Assembly: GCA_002197995.1 (NCBI GenBank)
Contig: NGZR01000001.1
Coordinates: 11,241,501 to 11,305,500, forward strand
Length of the DNA stretch: 64,000 nucleotides
Direction: 5' to 3'
Origin: Gaeumannomyces sp. JS-464
Taxonomy: Eukaryota; Ascomycota; Sordariomycetes; Magnaporthales; Magnaporthaceae
The notes beneath the pieces were generated by a model. The model made no database searches. It was given only the letters and a program-made list of their open reading frames with translations, and was not told where the DNA came from. Each line of letters begins with the position of its first letter. Within the stretch, counting starts at the first letter, position 1. Made by a program: the position numbers and the translations under genes. Shown here one piece after another: positions 36,850 through 48,400 of this stretch.

Positions 36850-37750
36850 GGTGGCTACTCGTATGCCGCATATATCGCCCGCGATTTTCAAAATGGCAGC
36901 GAAACTTGCTTTCGCTGTTTATTCCGCTTAACAAAAGCGGAATTTAGCTTTTTTTTGAACTGGCTGGCTATTAACGCCGGACTTTAAAGCACTTAATACT
37001 AAAAGCTTGCCCATAAGTTAATAATCTTTTTGTTAATCGTCGGGCAAAGGGTTATTTAAAAAGTCGCCTATTACTTTTTTAAAATCGCCCAAAGCACGGC
37101 CAGCGAAGTTTTCCACGAAATACTAAACGGCATGCAAAAGTTCCACCTGGCAGTCGTGCGCTTACCTCCAAATGGGTAGTTAAACCCGGGAGTCGAATTT
37201 AACCCGGTGGTTTCCGCGGGGTTAAGCGGTTATATCGAAGCGATCGACGGTACGCACGTTTCGGCTTTTATTAAAGGCAAAGCATAAAAACCGTGGTTTA
37301 ACCAAAAAAGGAGGGTTTCGCAAAACGTTTTTGCGGTAGTTAAATTTAATATAGCGTTTACCTACGTGTTAGCCGGCGCCGAAGGATTTATATAAATAAC
37401 TCGATCTTATTAAGGGAAGTATTAAATAAAGGATTTCGGATACCCCGGGATAAGTATTACCTCGCTAATGCCGGTTTTAGTTTAAAGCCCGGGATTGTTA
37501 TGCTTTTTCCCGGGATTCGGTATTATTTGTAAGATTGGAAAAAGGCGAAAGCGCTACCGGTTAACCGCAAAAAACTGTTTAATTTGCGCTATTCCCGGAT
37601 AAAAATAATGGTTAAACGAGCGTTTAAGCATTTAAAAAAGCGTTAAAAATTATTAAAAACGCACCGGTAAAGTATAGCGTTAATACCCAAGTTAAAATCG
37701 TATATGCGGTAATTGCTTTGCATAATTTAACGTTAGCGGGCTAGGCAAAA
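36850..37750 (+). pseudogene. PIF/Harbinger transposase (DDE_4, HARBI1-like) relic
   Basis: Conserved blocks appear in order across frames: an N-terminal helix region with FRCLFRLTKAEF, then YIEAIDGTHVSAF carrying the first catalytic Asp in the family's AIDGTH motif, QNVFAVVKFNIAFTYVLAGAEG, the region matching the usual DAGF/PGF segment, and a C-terminal QVKIVYAVIALHN. The second acidic position (usually in GSAHD) is destroyed. Stops are TAA/TAG where the family has Gln, Arg or Trp, consistent with RIP. Domain order and spacing leave little doubt about the family; there is no intact frame. Confidence 0.85.
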
Positions 37751-38759
37751 GATCGGCCGTTATTGGAAAAGTCGAATTGAAAAACTTTCTCGCAAACGCG
37801 CGAAGTTTGCAGGCGAAAGTTAAAAGATTTGCAATAGGAATATATACGGTTAAAGTGCGCGAAACAAATAGCGATATAGTATAACGCGAATTAAAGCAGG
37901 TTAAAGCAAATTTAAAAGGTTATTAGCAGTTGTTATTAACGGTAAAATAAAGCTTAGTATTAAACTATTTTAAAGCTTTGGGGCCGCTTTTTAAAATAGC
38001 TTTAATTAAAAACAAAAGTAAATGTAAAAAGTGGAACGAGTTTCGTTTTTAACTAATTAAATTAATAAAATCGGGCTAAAAAGTGGGTTCCCGTATGCTT
38101 AACCTATTTTTTGCAAATAGGTAGCAAAAAAAAAAAAAGATATCGTAATAGCTTTAATATTAAAAAACCTACGGAATAACGCCCTTTTCCTACGCATAAA
38201 AACAACGATATTAAACTTTCCGGGCGTTAGTTATATACGCTTTTTGGCCTCGCTTATTTAACGTTACCTAAAGCTTTACTTTTTCCGGTGTTTTTAATAA
38301 GCGGGCGATACGGATAAACTTCGAAGCTTTAAACCGGTTTTAATAAACCTAGGAAAAAAATTTAATTATTTCCGCCATTAGGTTTAACTTTTAAACCAAC
38401 TTCGCTAATGCTAACATAGCATTAAATATCCGGTTCGCCGTAGTTGTTAATAACGCCGGTAACGATAATCCCGTTGCCCTACTCGCCGGCGAAAATAACT
38501 TATTTGCCGGCGATTTAAAAACCCGGCGCCTTTTTCCGCGCAACACGTTAGCGCTTTCGCTTTTTTTCGCGGCCGTTACCAAATCCGAATTTGTTGCCCT
38601 TCGGTGCAATTAATCGGTAAAAAGTCGCTCGCTAACGAAAGGCGGCGGTATTAAAGTATTAAGCGGTATCCGTTATGCGGGCGTAAAGGTAACCGGCCGC
38701 CAAAAAGTATCTTTTAAAAACCCGACGCTCGTTTCCCTTCCTCTTTCGCCTTCCCCATC

Positions 38760-39449
38760 CAAATTAATATACCTATTAAAAAGATCCAAGCTATTAATAA
38801 GCGTAGGTTTTTTAGCAAAATTATCCTTTTTAATAAAAGGCCGGCTAATTATAGTTCCTTTTACCGCCTTTCCCGCTTATAACTCCCGATATAAGGCCAC
38901 CTCTTTTAACGCTACGCCGGCGGCGATCTAACCGACTTTCCGTATCCCGTGCACGCTCGCAAAGTTCTGCCACCGGGGATCCTTTTTATTAACCTCGCAA
39001 ACGCCCGTTTTCGGATTACAAAAGTTGCCCGATAAACCAACCCAAGCTTTCCAAAAGATAAACCTTTTCCGTTCGTTATCGTATTTGTTAGCGATCGTTG
39101 TGATAATAAAGAAAGGCTTTAAGGCAGGCCACTTTTCGATTGCCCTCGCCAGCACCCGCTTTTAAGCATTTTTAAAGTTGGCTTTTTTCGAGCTTTTAAG
39201 CATGCCTTCGCGGTGGCAGTCGATAAAGAAGCTGATTAGCCGGGCGGTTTTCTCGCTAGTTCATAATACTCGGCGCGGCTCGCCGCCTCGTTTTCGTTTG
39301 CGGGAGGGACCTTCGTTAGGCTGGGTATCAAAAGGCTTTTTAATACCAAAAATTTGCGATTAGGAGGCTATTTAAAAGTCGGGAATAGCTTTAAAAGGCA
39401 CGTCGTCGGCTTCCGTTGCCTGGGTATTAAAAGGAAGTTGAAAAGACAT
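38760..39449 (-). pseudogene. Myb/SANT-like DNA-binding protein relic of the Harbinger element
   Basis: Starts at ATG 39,449 (MSFQLPFNTQATEADDVP) and reads through scattered stops into a Myb/SANT-like domain (Myb_DNA-bind_3 type): EKTARLISFFIDCHREG, KRVLARAIEKWPALKP, ITTIANKYDNERKRFIFWKA, WVGLSGNF and DPRWQNFASVHG. This domain is the usual partner of Harbinger transposases, where it binds the element ends and brings in the transposase. Stops replace residues that would be Trp, Gln or Arg. Where the C-terminus lies is unclear. Confidence 0.78.
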
Positions 39450-39657
39450 TTTTTCCGTGATATTTTATGCTAATTTTGGTATGCAAATGCAAGTTGTCGA
39501 TGTTATATTTTGCCGATAACAATCTTTATGCCCCTCCCCTTCCAAAATAGCGGTAAAAACCCCACTTTTAACACAGCTCTTGTTTTTTGGCGGACAGCCG
39601 CTAATTGGGGTAACCCTACCGGTATTTCAGCCCCCCTTGCAGCAATTCTTGTACCTT

Positions 39658-39701
39658 CGTAACGACCGTGACGGTAACGAGCGTTACGGCCGATTAGGCT
39701 T
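39658..39701 (-). repeat. Right terminal inverted repeat of the Harbinger element
   Basis: Inverted partner of 36,293-36,336. Its outer end reads AAGCCTAATCGG on the - strand, against GGGCCTGATCGG on the left. Confidence 0.93.
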
Positions 39702-39843
39702 TAAGTTAGCTCCTAGGCATCCCCTGGGGCAAGCAATCAAATTGTTCTTCTAGTCACGTGTTCCCCCTGCAATCCAGCTTAGCAATACTGTCCTATCCTC
39801 CCCTGGGGTAACCTACCCTAAGAGCAAACCCCTGATTGTAACA

Positions 39844-40378
39844 CTTGCTGTGGCGGTGGCCCGCCACTATCGCGGCGAGCCTCCTTACAAGTTGTGTGTA
39901 AAAATAACGCAAATGCGTGCATGGGTTACCACGACCACCACTAACCCTTTTACTTTAAAAAGGCCGCATTGTTAATCCACGTGATCAGCGCGTGTATTAG
40001 GGGAAACCCCACGTCTCGTAAAGCAGCAGGTTTATGGACCGTGCGCTCCCACGAGCCTATAAAAGGGGATTTTGCGATCCCCTTTTTGTATTTAAATTCC
40101 TTTCGAGACATGCATTAATATAAACACCAAGTACTAGATCTATAAATCTTTGTTTCTTTCTCTTTGGAGATTTCCGTGCTTACAGGAGTAACACTCCTAC
40201 TAACAGCATTATATTAAAAATAAGGCCATTCGTATGCCGTTACTTGCAATAAATAATAAATTAGCTGGAGTTTTTATTAGTAATAAAAACTAATACTTGA
40301 GAAACTAACCCCGGGCTTAGTAAAAGGCCTTAACCCTATCCAGTATAAAATCGATTAAATTGTTGCTAGCTTTTCCGG
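39844..40378. other. Repeat-like segment with TATA box, unclassified
   Basis: Right flank of the solo LTR (TSD CTTGC at 39,844-39,848). It has a CCTATAAAAGGGG promoter-like motif near 40,057, a palindrome GGTGGCCCGCCAC at 39,855 and a mirrored GGGGATTTTGCGATCCCC stretch near 40,065. These resemble LTR promoter regions, so the solo LTR may have landed in an older LTR. I find no matching second copy or ends in the window. Confidence 0.4.
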
Positions 40379-40513
40379 AATTTATGTGCGTTATCCCACT
40401 ATACGAAACGAAAAAATATGCTTTTAGCGCTTTTGCTTTCCTAATAGCACGACCCGAATACGTTAAGGCAGAATCTTTTCGCATTTAATCGCGCGCATTC
40501 CGCCACCGCGGCT
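40379..40513. repeat. Dispersed repeat, RIP-mutated copy (partner at 29,148)
   Basis: Second copy of the repeat at 29,148-29,290. Relative to that copy it shows mostly C to T and G to A changes (for example CTCCCCAATAGC against CTTTCCTAATAGC), so it sits in the RIP-affected island. Confidence 0.75.
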
Positions 40514-40818
40514 AGGTTATTAGGGGCGGCCGCGATTGGCCCTGGGAGTCCGGAACATGCACTTTTTGTTCTGCAGTATCTGCAGTTCGCACGCCACACA
40601 AGTATAGCTACGCTGCCACGCCACCTCCGCCTCGCAAGGAATGATACGGCCCGATCCTTCACGTACGCAACGCCACTTATCAAAGCGTTAGGTTAACAGG
40701 GCAAGGGTGAGCGGAACCCATTATAAGCTGAGCGAACAATCTGGATGTTCAATTCCCGCGGGGAAAAAAAAAATAACTGTCTACTTAAAATACACCGTAT
40801 ACTTTCGAAGCTCGAGGT
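40514..40818. other. Spacer before the large retroelement, nothing recognised
   Basis: Normal-composition sequence without a gene, continuous with 56,355 onward before the retroelement inserted. Confidence 0.5.
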
Positions 40819-40823
40819 AACGG
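40819..40823. repeat. TSD AACGG (left) of the outer retroelement
   Basis: AACGG directly before the 5' LTR recurs directly after the 3' LTR at 56,350-56,354, proving that both LTRs belong to one insertion despite 15.5 kb between them. Confidence 0.93.
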
Positions 40824-41270
40824 TGTTACGACCAGCATGCAGGCCCCAGGACAGCAAGGCAGGAGGGGGCTCAAGGTGGTGCCTCCGCCCCGCCCCGGTC
40901 ACGTGGAGTCACGTAAACTAGGAGGGATTTGTGGATTTGTAATAAAGCAACAAATTTAAAAAGGGATTTGTGGATTTATAATAAAACAATAAATCCAAAA
41001 GGGATTTGTAAATTTATAACAAAGCTACAAATCTAACCCAATATAAGGCAAAAGGCAGCGTATATATAAAAAATGGATTTTTTATTGTTTTAAATAGCTT
41101 TAATTAAAGCTTCGGCATTAGTTAATTTAAATTAGCTTTTAAGCATTTTTTAAGGCGAGTAATTAAATTATTTTTTTAAGTTACGTAATTTTTCGTTTAC
41201 CAGTTTAAACGATACTATTTTTTCCACTTTCGAAATGCTTTACTTTAAAAGCAAACTTTTAATTGTAACA
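40824..41270 (+). repeat. 5' LTR of the outer retroelement
   Basis: 447 bp, TGTTACGACC...TTGTAACA. Three copies of a 36- to 38-bp repeat lie at 40,924-41,035. The first 100 bp are nearly unmutated and the rest increasingly AT-rich, so the left edge of RIP falls inside this LTR. Confidence 0.93.
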
Positions 41271-41299
41271 TTTTAATTAATTTTATTTAGTACCTCGTT

Positions 41300-42300
41300 T
41301 AAGGGAAAGGATAATGCAATTATAACAAGCAGTAATAAGCAGTTTAAGGAGGAAAAAACTACGGTTTTTACTTTTAACGGTATTAAGTACGACCTTAACG
41401 AAACCGCTAACACGGCCAGCTTTTTTAAGCTTATAACAATCGAAATCGCTAAAGGCTAAGCCGAGGTAAAGCAATTTACTGCGAAATTAGTGTCCCTTAA
41501 AACACTTATCGCAATTTAAACGTACAAATTTCCGTTTTTGGATTTTTACGAAAAGGAGGACGGCAAATTTAAAACGTTTTTTACCGAATGCAAAAGTTAT
41601 TTTAAATTTTACAAATAGCAATTCGTAAACGAAAAGCAAAAGGTTGCTTACGCTATTACCAGGTTAAACGGTAAAGTGAAAAAATGGTTTTAGCTAATTT
41701 AAAATAATTATTTTAAAAGGTATAAAAATAGTTAGGAAACTATTAAACTTATTTTCGCTAATTTTAAAACCTTTGAAAAAAAGGTCGGAGAAATATTCGG
41801 TATAATCGACGAAACCCGAATCGCCGAAAGAGATTTGTTAACTTTTAGGTAGTAAAGGTTTGCAATTAAATATGCAACAAACTTTTAACGAATTAGCATT
41901 AAGCTTAACTAAAGCGACGCTATATTAATATTGCATTTTTATAACGGATTACGCGAAAACGTAAAAGATAAACTCGCGAAACAAAATCGCCCGGAGTTTT
42001 TTACGGATTATATCCGAAACGCGGTCCGCATTAGCGATAAATTATACGAACGATAATAAAAAAAGGATATAGTTTTAAAAGTACGGCATAAAATAACAAA
42101 ACTAATTAAAAAAAAGCTAAATAACAACTTATTACGGTTTACGAAACGCATTTAAACTTTATAAACCTTAATGCGGGAACCGCTTACTAGTAATAAAAGC
42201 AGTAAAAAAAATAAAAGCAAAACCTAAAAGATAAAAAATGCTTTAAATGCGGCTAAACCGGCTATATTAAAAACTAATTGCCTTTAATAAAATAATAATC
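41300..42300 (+). pseudogene. Gag relic of the outer retroelement
   Basis: Gag-type capsid sequence broken by stops. The segment FYNGLRENVKDKLAKQNRP followed by FFTDYIRNAVRISDKLYER near 41,935-42,055 is clear. A zinc knuckle at 42,238-42,290 reads CFKCG-stop-TGYIKN-stop-L, where the His is now Tyr and stops replace residues, exactly what C to T and G to A changes would give. The inner element lies about 110 bp after it. Confidence 0.82.
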
Positions 42301-42402
42301 GCTAAGTAATTAACCTTTAGCAAACGTAGGAAAGTTTAACACGGGAGGGATTATGCTTTAAAATAGCGTTTAATTAAATAAATTGCTATAACGAAATATA
42401 TG

Positions 42403-42407
42403 CTACA
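42403..42407. repeat. TSD CTACA (left) of the inner retroelement
   Basis: CTACA directly before the inner 5' LTR recurs at 50,576-50,580 directly after its 3' LTR. Confidence 0.93.
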
Positions 42408-42609
42408 TGTTACGGCCAATAGGGCCTTAATTGTAAATAAAAGAATTGGGATTGGAAACCCTTATCGTTAAATAAGGGCGGAAGCTCCATAAGGTAAATC
42501 CCGCACAAAAATATTTCAAACCTTTGCAAAGCCAGGCCTCCGGCCTTTAACCTACTCCGAATACCATCTTTTTACTCCTCCAATTTCTTTACCCTCGACT
42601 GCTTTAACA
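42408..42609 (+). repeat. 5' LTR of the inner retroelement
   Basis: 202 bp, TGTTACGGCC...CTTTAACA. It aligns end to end with 50,374-50,575; differences are almost all transitions. Confidence 0.92.
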
Positions 42610-43087
42610 ATTGGTAGCAACTCCGGAAAACCTAAGCGACCGGCGCGAACGTAATCGCGGAGATTAATTACGTCCCCTTCCCCTACTTTTTTCTCCCGGA
42701 TTTCGCAAGCTTAAAGCGGCGACGATCCTTTTCACTAACGCAGGTTTAAGGCGGCGTTGGATTTACGTTTGGGCAAGCTTAAAGCGGCCCATAACGCTTT
42801 ACTTTACGCTTCCCCTTTTACCAGTTATTTACCCCGTTGTTACAAGCTTAAAGCGGTTTTAGCAATTACTAGTTATTTACCTCGTTAGCGCAAGCTTAAA
42901 ACGGCGTTAACAATTACTAGCACCTTCCTTTCCTTTCCTTTCCCGCTTGCGGTAACAGGTTCGCACTATCCGGATCCCCTTTTTAAGGTTGCAAAGGATA
43001 TCCTTCCGTTTTTCGCGTTAAGTTTTAAACGGGCGTTAACATTCGGATTACCTTACTTTTACCTCGTCCTTTTACTTCCTCGTTACT

Positions 43088-45480
43088 ATGGCCGATCTTC
43101 CAACTACAAGCTTTTCGGGACCCGATAAAAACAATTAAGCATCGGTAAGCACGCTTATGCCGGGCACGATGCCCGAATTTTTAATTTTTAAAAGCGAATT
43201 TCCAATGCTTTATCGGGCTGCTACTTACTTATCACATAACGATAATGTGCATTTCGAAAAGGCCAAACGGATTAACAATCGGTTTAAAGTAATGCAACCA
43301 CCTTTTAGCATTAAGCCACCCACTAAATCCTCCGCTACCGCGCTAGCTTTTAACCCTTTACCTAATAATAATTACAATTTTAAATACGACTTTATTTAAA
43401 ATATTCGCTTTAGCAAATTAGCATCGATTATTTACCATTCGCCTCGTAGGGAGCGCGAAATTACGTTTTAAACGGTTATAAAAAAAGCTTCGTCCTTTTA
43501 ATTAACTTTCCAAAATTAGCCTTTTCGATTTGGCTCTAACGGAAAAACCATCCGCCGTATAAGCGACCAGGTTAAGCACTAAAACGACCGTATAAATCGT
43601 ACTTTCGAAGTTTTTTAGCGTATGCAAAACCGCCAAATTCGGCGGGATAAAAAATAGCGTAAACGAAACGAGAAATAATAAAACCAAAGTAAGCTTTTAA
43701 CCTAAATTATAAATAAGCTTAAAAGTATCGAGCATAATCGCGAGCGCGCCCGGCGTTCGAAATACGAGCGATATTACGGCTTTAACGTTTCGCGATTTAA
43801 TTATAACCGTCGTATTATTACGTTAAACTTTAGTAAAATACGACGCCGTTTAAGCGAAATCCGACGTAAATAAACTCGAGCTTATAATGCGCTAACATAA
43901 TCGTTATTTAACGATTAAAACCCTTTTTTTAGCGCGCGCGCCACCTTTTTTTATAACAACGGTTATTTAAACGCTAAATTTAAAACATACCTCGAACGGT
44001 TTAATACGAAAGCATTTCGTTTTAAACCTTAATTGCTATTAACTAAATAAACCTACGTAACATATATTATTGCGGGCGGTAACGGAAACCCGTTAAACCT
44101 CTCGTCCTTTTTTAACGACGACGATAACGAAAAAGCCTTTTTCGACCGAAAGCTAAAAAAACTTCCGCTTCGCTTATTAAAAAACCTTCGTCCTTTTCGA
44201 GCTACTTTTATTAACACCCCTTAATAGGATTTAACCCGGGGCAAAAGCAACTTTTACGTTTTTTTACCGAGAAATAAAAAAAACTGAAATCGAAATCGAA
44301 ACCGGGACGTTTAAAAGGACGCAAAAAACCGCGCTACCCGTAATTACAAGCAATAAATAGTCGATATTTACGTATCCATTCGCTTTAACGGAAATCGCTT
44401 CCTTTTAAGCGAAAAATGATCGAAGTTTTCGATCTTTATTAAAAAAACCCCGATAATTAAGGTATTTTGTTTAATTTTAAACTAACAATTTTTAAACGTT
44501 TACTTTTTTACTAAACGGATCGAAACCTTTCGCGAAAACTTAAATACGGTTTAAAACGTCGATTATTAATTGCTTAACCTTTTCCAAACCCTTTTAGCGG
44601 TTTAGCAGCCATTTAATAAAGCAATTAATTTAATCGTAAAAAACGCGCCATTTTAAAAGTTTAAAATTTAATAGCAATTTTTACAGCTTTTAAACGACAA
44701 TTCGCTTTAAACGTTAATAAAACCATTAAGCTTTTTATTAAAGCGACTTTTACTTTTCGAAATTTAATTATAAACGAATCCGCTTTGCATTAATTCGTTT
44801 TTAAAATGCTCCGTTTTGCTAAAGGCATAGGCATTATTTAAAACGGCAATTAGTACGGCATTATAATCCAAATTTAAAAACCGGTTTAATTTAAGCATTT
44901 AAACGCGGTTAAAGCTCCCAAATCGATAAAAACTCGCGCTAAATACCTTCGCTACATTAAAAAAAATAATTTAATGCTGGTTACCGTAACCCGAAAGCAT
45001 TTACCCTAATGCTGTGGCTAAAAAGCACGACTTTCGCAATAAGGGTTATAACGACGATTACAATGGTAAACGCGATAATTACACTTTAGCAAATTTAACA
45101 ATCGCTATTACGATAAATCCCGTAATAAGCGTCGGGATTATAATCGAAATTACCGCCATTTAAATTCTCGCCGTTACGACTTTCGCCACTACGATTTTCG
45201 CCGTAACTTTAACCGTAAGGACTACTATCGCGACGAAAATCGCGATTATAAATCTCGCGATTATAAACGAAACGATTACAAAAACCGTAATAATCGCAAA
45301 AACGATTATAAAAAAGTAGCAGCCGTAACCGTCGCGATAAGGATCGCGATTATAAACGCTTAAATTATAAACAGCGCGACCGAGTTTATAACGTTAAAAA
45401 CGGTAACGCTAGCGCCGGAAACTCGCCGGTTAACTAAAACGATAATAATAGCGTTTTAAGCGTAAAAATCCGTCGACGCG
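43088..45480 (+). pseudogene. Gag-like relic of the inner retroelement
   Basis: Opens at ATG 43,088 (MADLPTTSFSGPDKNN) and, after a stop, continues in the same frame with MPGTMPEFLIFKSEFPML and FEKAKRINNRFKVMQPPF to a stop at 43,399. Further open pieces follow in changing frames. The end is an Arg/Asn/Tyr-rich basic stretch at 45,050-45,400, probably the RNA-binding tail of nucleocapsid. The family cannot be fixed from Gag alone. Confidence 0.65.
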
Positions 45481-48400
45481 GATAAGTTTTACGCTGTTAA
45501 AAAGCGTGCGGAATCGCACATTTGCAAACGTTATAACGCTATACCTTTTTTCGCAACTTGTTTTTGCTTATTTCACTGTTTGCTTTAACGAACCCGTTTA
45601 TTAAATTAACGAGGAGCCTTTTATTTTTTAGCAATTTATAAAAACAAACGTTATCGAGGAGGCTATTAAAATTAACCTAAACATAATCGCATTAAGCGGT
45701 TACTTTTACGTTAAAATAACGATCCGCCCGTTTTTTAATAATTAAAAGATTTAAATTTATGCTAATTCCGGCTTTAACCGAAACCTGGTAATTGCTAACT
45801 TTTTCCGCTATTACGAGCATAAGGTTTACGACGTAAACGATTTTAACGTTTAACCTATCCTTTTTGGATGGAATTTCGAGCGTTTTAAACGTACTATTAA
45901 ATTCGCATGCGTTACTTTTTACACGTTTAACTATTACTTAAACGGCTTTCCCGCCGTGTTTAAGCAATTAGCTTACATTTAAATCGTTAAGCACTTAATT
46001 GCGGGCATAATTTTTAACGTCGCTTTTTTTAAACCTCGAAAAGTTTCGATTAACTTTGCGGCTAATTTAATTAACCTCTTTTTAAACCATTTCCACGTTT
46101 CGATCGCTATAGTTAAAAAAGGCATTACAATCGTCCGAGCCGTTAAAACTGCCAGCGCCGTCGTAATTTCGGCGTAGCAAACTATCGCAATTCCGGTAAA
46201 GTATTTCCCGCTCCCTAAAAAACGCACGTTTTTTATAAAGGGAAATTATCCCGCTGTTTTTAATGCCGTGGTTAATTGCAATACTTAATATATATGCTTA
46301 ATACATAACGTTATAAATTAACTTATGCAATTTATTAAAAACATACGCATAGTTACTATTTAAAAGCATACGAATTAAGTTTACCAAGTTTTTAACTTTA
46401 AAATAGCTTTAAAGGCTATTATTAATGTAATAGCATTAACCGCCGCTGCTATAAGCCATTAAGTTAAATATAACGCCGAGTACGGCTTCGAAACCCTTTC
46501 GACCTTTTTTCCTTTTAAAGCACTCGTTACGGGCAAAACTTTTTAAAATACCGGTTTTAAACCGATTATTCCCGAAATAATCCGCATTGTTAGTTCCGGT
46601 TAAAGCAAAAAAAAAATAATAACGTTAAACGTGCAATTAAACCGTAATTTTCGCAAATTAAAAGGGTTAACTAGAAAAGCACCACCCGCGAGTAAATGCC
46701 GGGATTAAAAAGATTTGGAAGTTAAATGGGCGTACCATTTTACGTTACTATTTAATTAAATTTACAATATAACATTAAAAGGAAAAAAGGTTAAAACGTT
46801 TATAATACTAAAAAAGCCTCCCAAAAAGCTTAAATTTAAACCGGACGTTAACATCCTACTGGGAAACCTTATGTTTAACTTCCCGGAATTTTTTCCCCGT
46901 ATCCCGGAAAAAAGAAATAATATCCGTGCTTTTAAAAAAGCACTTTACATTTTAACTAAAAACAAAATTCACGTATATAACGGAAACTTAACGGAAGCCC
47001 GGATTTTTAAAAACATTTGTAAACGTGCAAACATTTAACGCGATAAAAAACCGATCGATATCCCCGAAAACGAATAATTAAAAATCCCTTTCGTTAAAAA
47101 ATGGCAAAACTAAAGCGTTAAACTACTTAACCGATTTTATCTTATTACTCGCAAAAATAAAAACGTTATCGATAAAACATACGATAAACTTAACGAATAA
47201 AAACGCTTAAAACCAGTTAATTACGTTACACTTTCGCGTTTTTTTGCTTTATTATATGGCGTATAATTTACGGTTAACCTAAAAGTTGTATTATCGTTAA
47301 CTTCCGCCAATTTAACAAAGTTTTAATCCGAACGCGTACCTTTTTCCTTTTTAACAAAACGTTATTAACGCATTAAAAGGCAAAAAGTACGCTACCGTTA
47401 TCGATGCTACCGCCTTTTTTTTCCAATTCCTTATATACTTTAAATATCGGGACCGGCTTACGATTTTAAGCTATAAAGGTTTCGAACGTTTACGTATCGC
47501 CTTTATAGGTTACCGGAATTTACCTGCTTACGTTTAACGCTTTATGGATAATTTGCTTCGTTTTTATAAGCACTTTTACCGCTGCTTCGTAACGATATTA
47601 TCATTTTTTCGGATAATTTTAAAATTACTAAAAGCATTTAAAAGAGATTTTTAAACTTTTTTAAAGAAAAGCATCGCGATTTCCTTTAAAAAAAGCTTCG
47701 TCGGCTATTAAACGTTAAACTTTTTAAATTTTACGTCGACGCTTTCGAACTTTTAACCACCGAATTTCGCGTGCAAAGCTTCCGCAACCTCGCTTTCCTA
47801 ATACCTTAAATTACTGGAAACTTATTTCGGCAATACTAGTTTCCTCCGATTAATAATTCCTATTACGTTAAAATCGCTAAGCTTTTTTAAAAACGCAAGG
47901 TTTTTTTATTAGCTAAAAGCCGCAAGTAGGAAAAATAAAAGGAGGTTAACGTTAGCATTACGCGAGGAGCATTAAATTTACCCCGATTGCTAATAAGTTT
48001 AAATCCTTTAAAGCTTGCAAAACCACATTTGCAAACATATAAAGCTGTATTATTATAACCCAAACCGGACCTTTTACTTTTAAATCGACGGATTTTTTAA
48101 ACGAGGCTTTAAAATTATGGTTTTCCAAACCTAACCCGATTACGTTTAAAAGCTAAAAACCGTAATCCCGGCCACCGTTATCCAGTTTATCATGTTTTTA
48201 ATCGCTATTTTACGGCCTTTAAATTAAATTATAGCCCGTTCGATTAAAAGTAGCTGCTTTATATGGTCGTGCAAAAGCTCCGTATTTTGCTTTATTTAAT
48301 AACTAACCCAAAATCGTTATTTTTACAAACCACGACGCCACTTTTGGCATCGTTAACAAAACCTGTTTTAACCGTTTTAACGGACCGCGCTAATAAACGC

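Larger units (their letters stand above)
36293..39701. mobile_element. PIF/Harbinger DNA transposon, RIP-degraded
   Basis: A 3.4-kb element with 44-bp terminal inverted repeats and a TAA target duplication, inserted into a solo LTR. It carries two relic genes facing each other: a DDE_4/HARBI1-like transposase on + (about 36,850-37,750) and a Myb/SANT-like protein on - (about 38,760-39,449). This is the two-gene plan typical of Harbinger elements, where both proteins are needed for mobility. The body is heavily RIP-mutated with many stops, but the first 350 bp and last 250 bp keep a near-normal composition. It cannot be autonomous. Confidence 0.9.
36019..39843 (+). repeat. Solo LTR, split by a Harbinger insertion
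   Basis: Two pieces, 36,019-36,292 and 39,705-39,843, join to a 413-bp LTR that starts TGTTACGACCAGCATGC and ends CTGATTGTAACA, flanked by CTTGC on both sides. It belongs to the same family as the LTRs of the retroelement at 40,824-56,349 (447 bp). It is 34 bp shorter because it has two rather than three copies of a 36- to 38-bp internal repeat (36,131-36,201). A TATA box (TATATAAA) is at 36,225-36,232. The internal region was lost, presumably by LTR-LTR recombination. Unlike the full-length element it shows little RIP. Confidence 0.92.
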
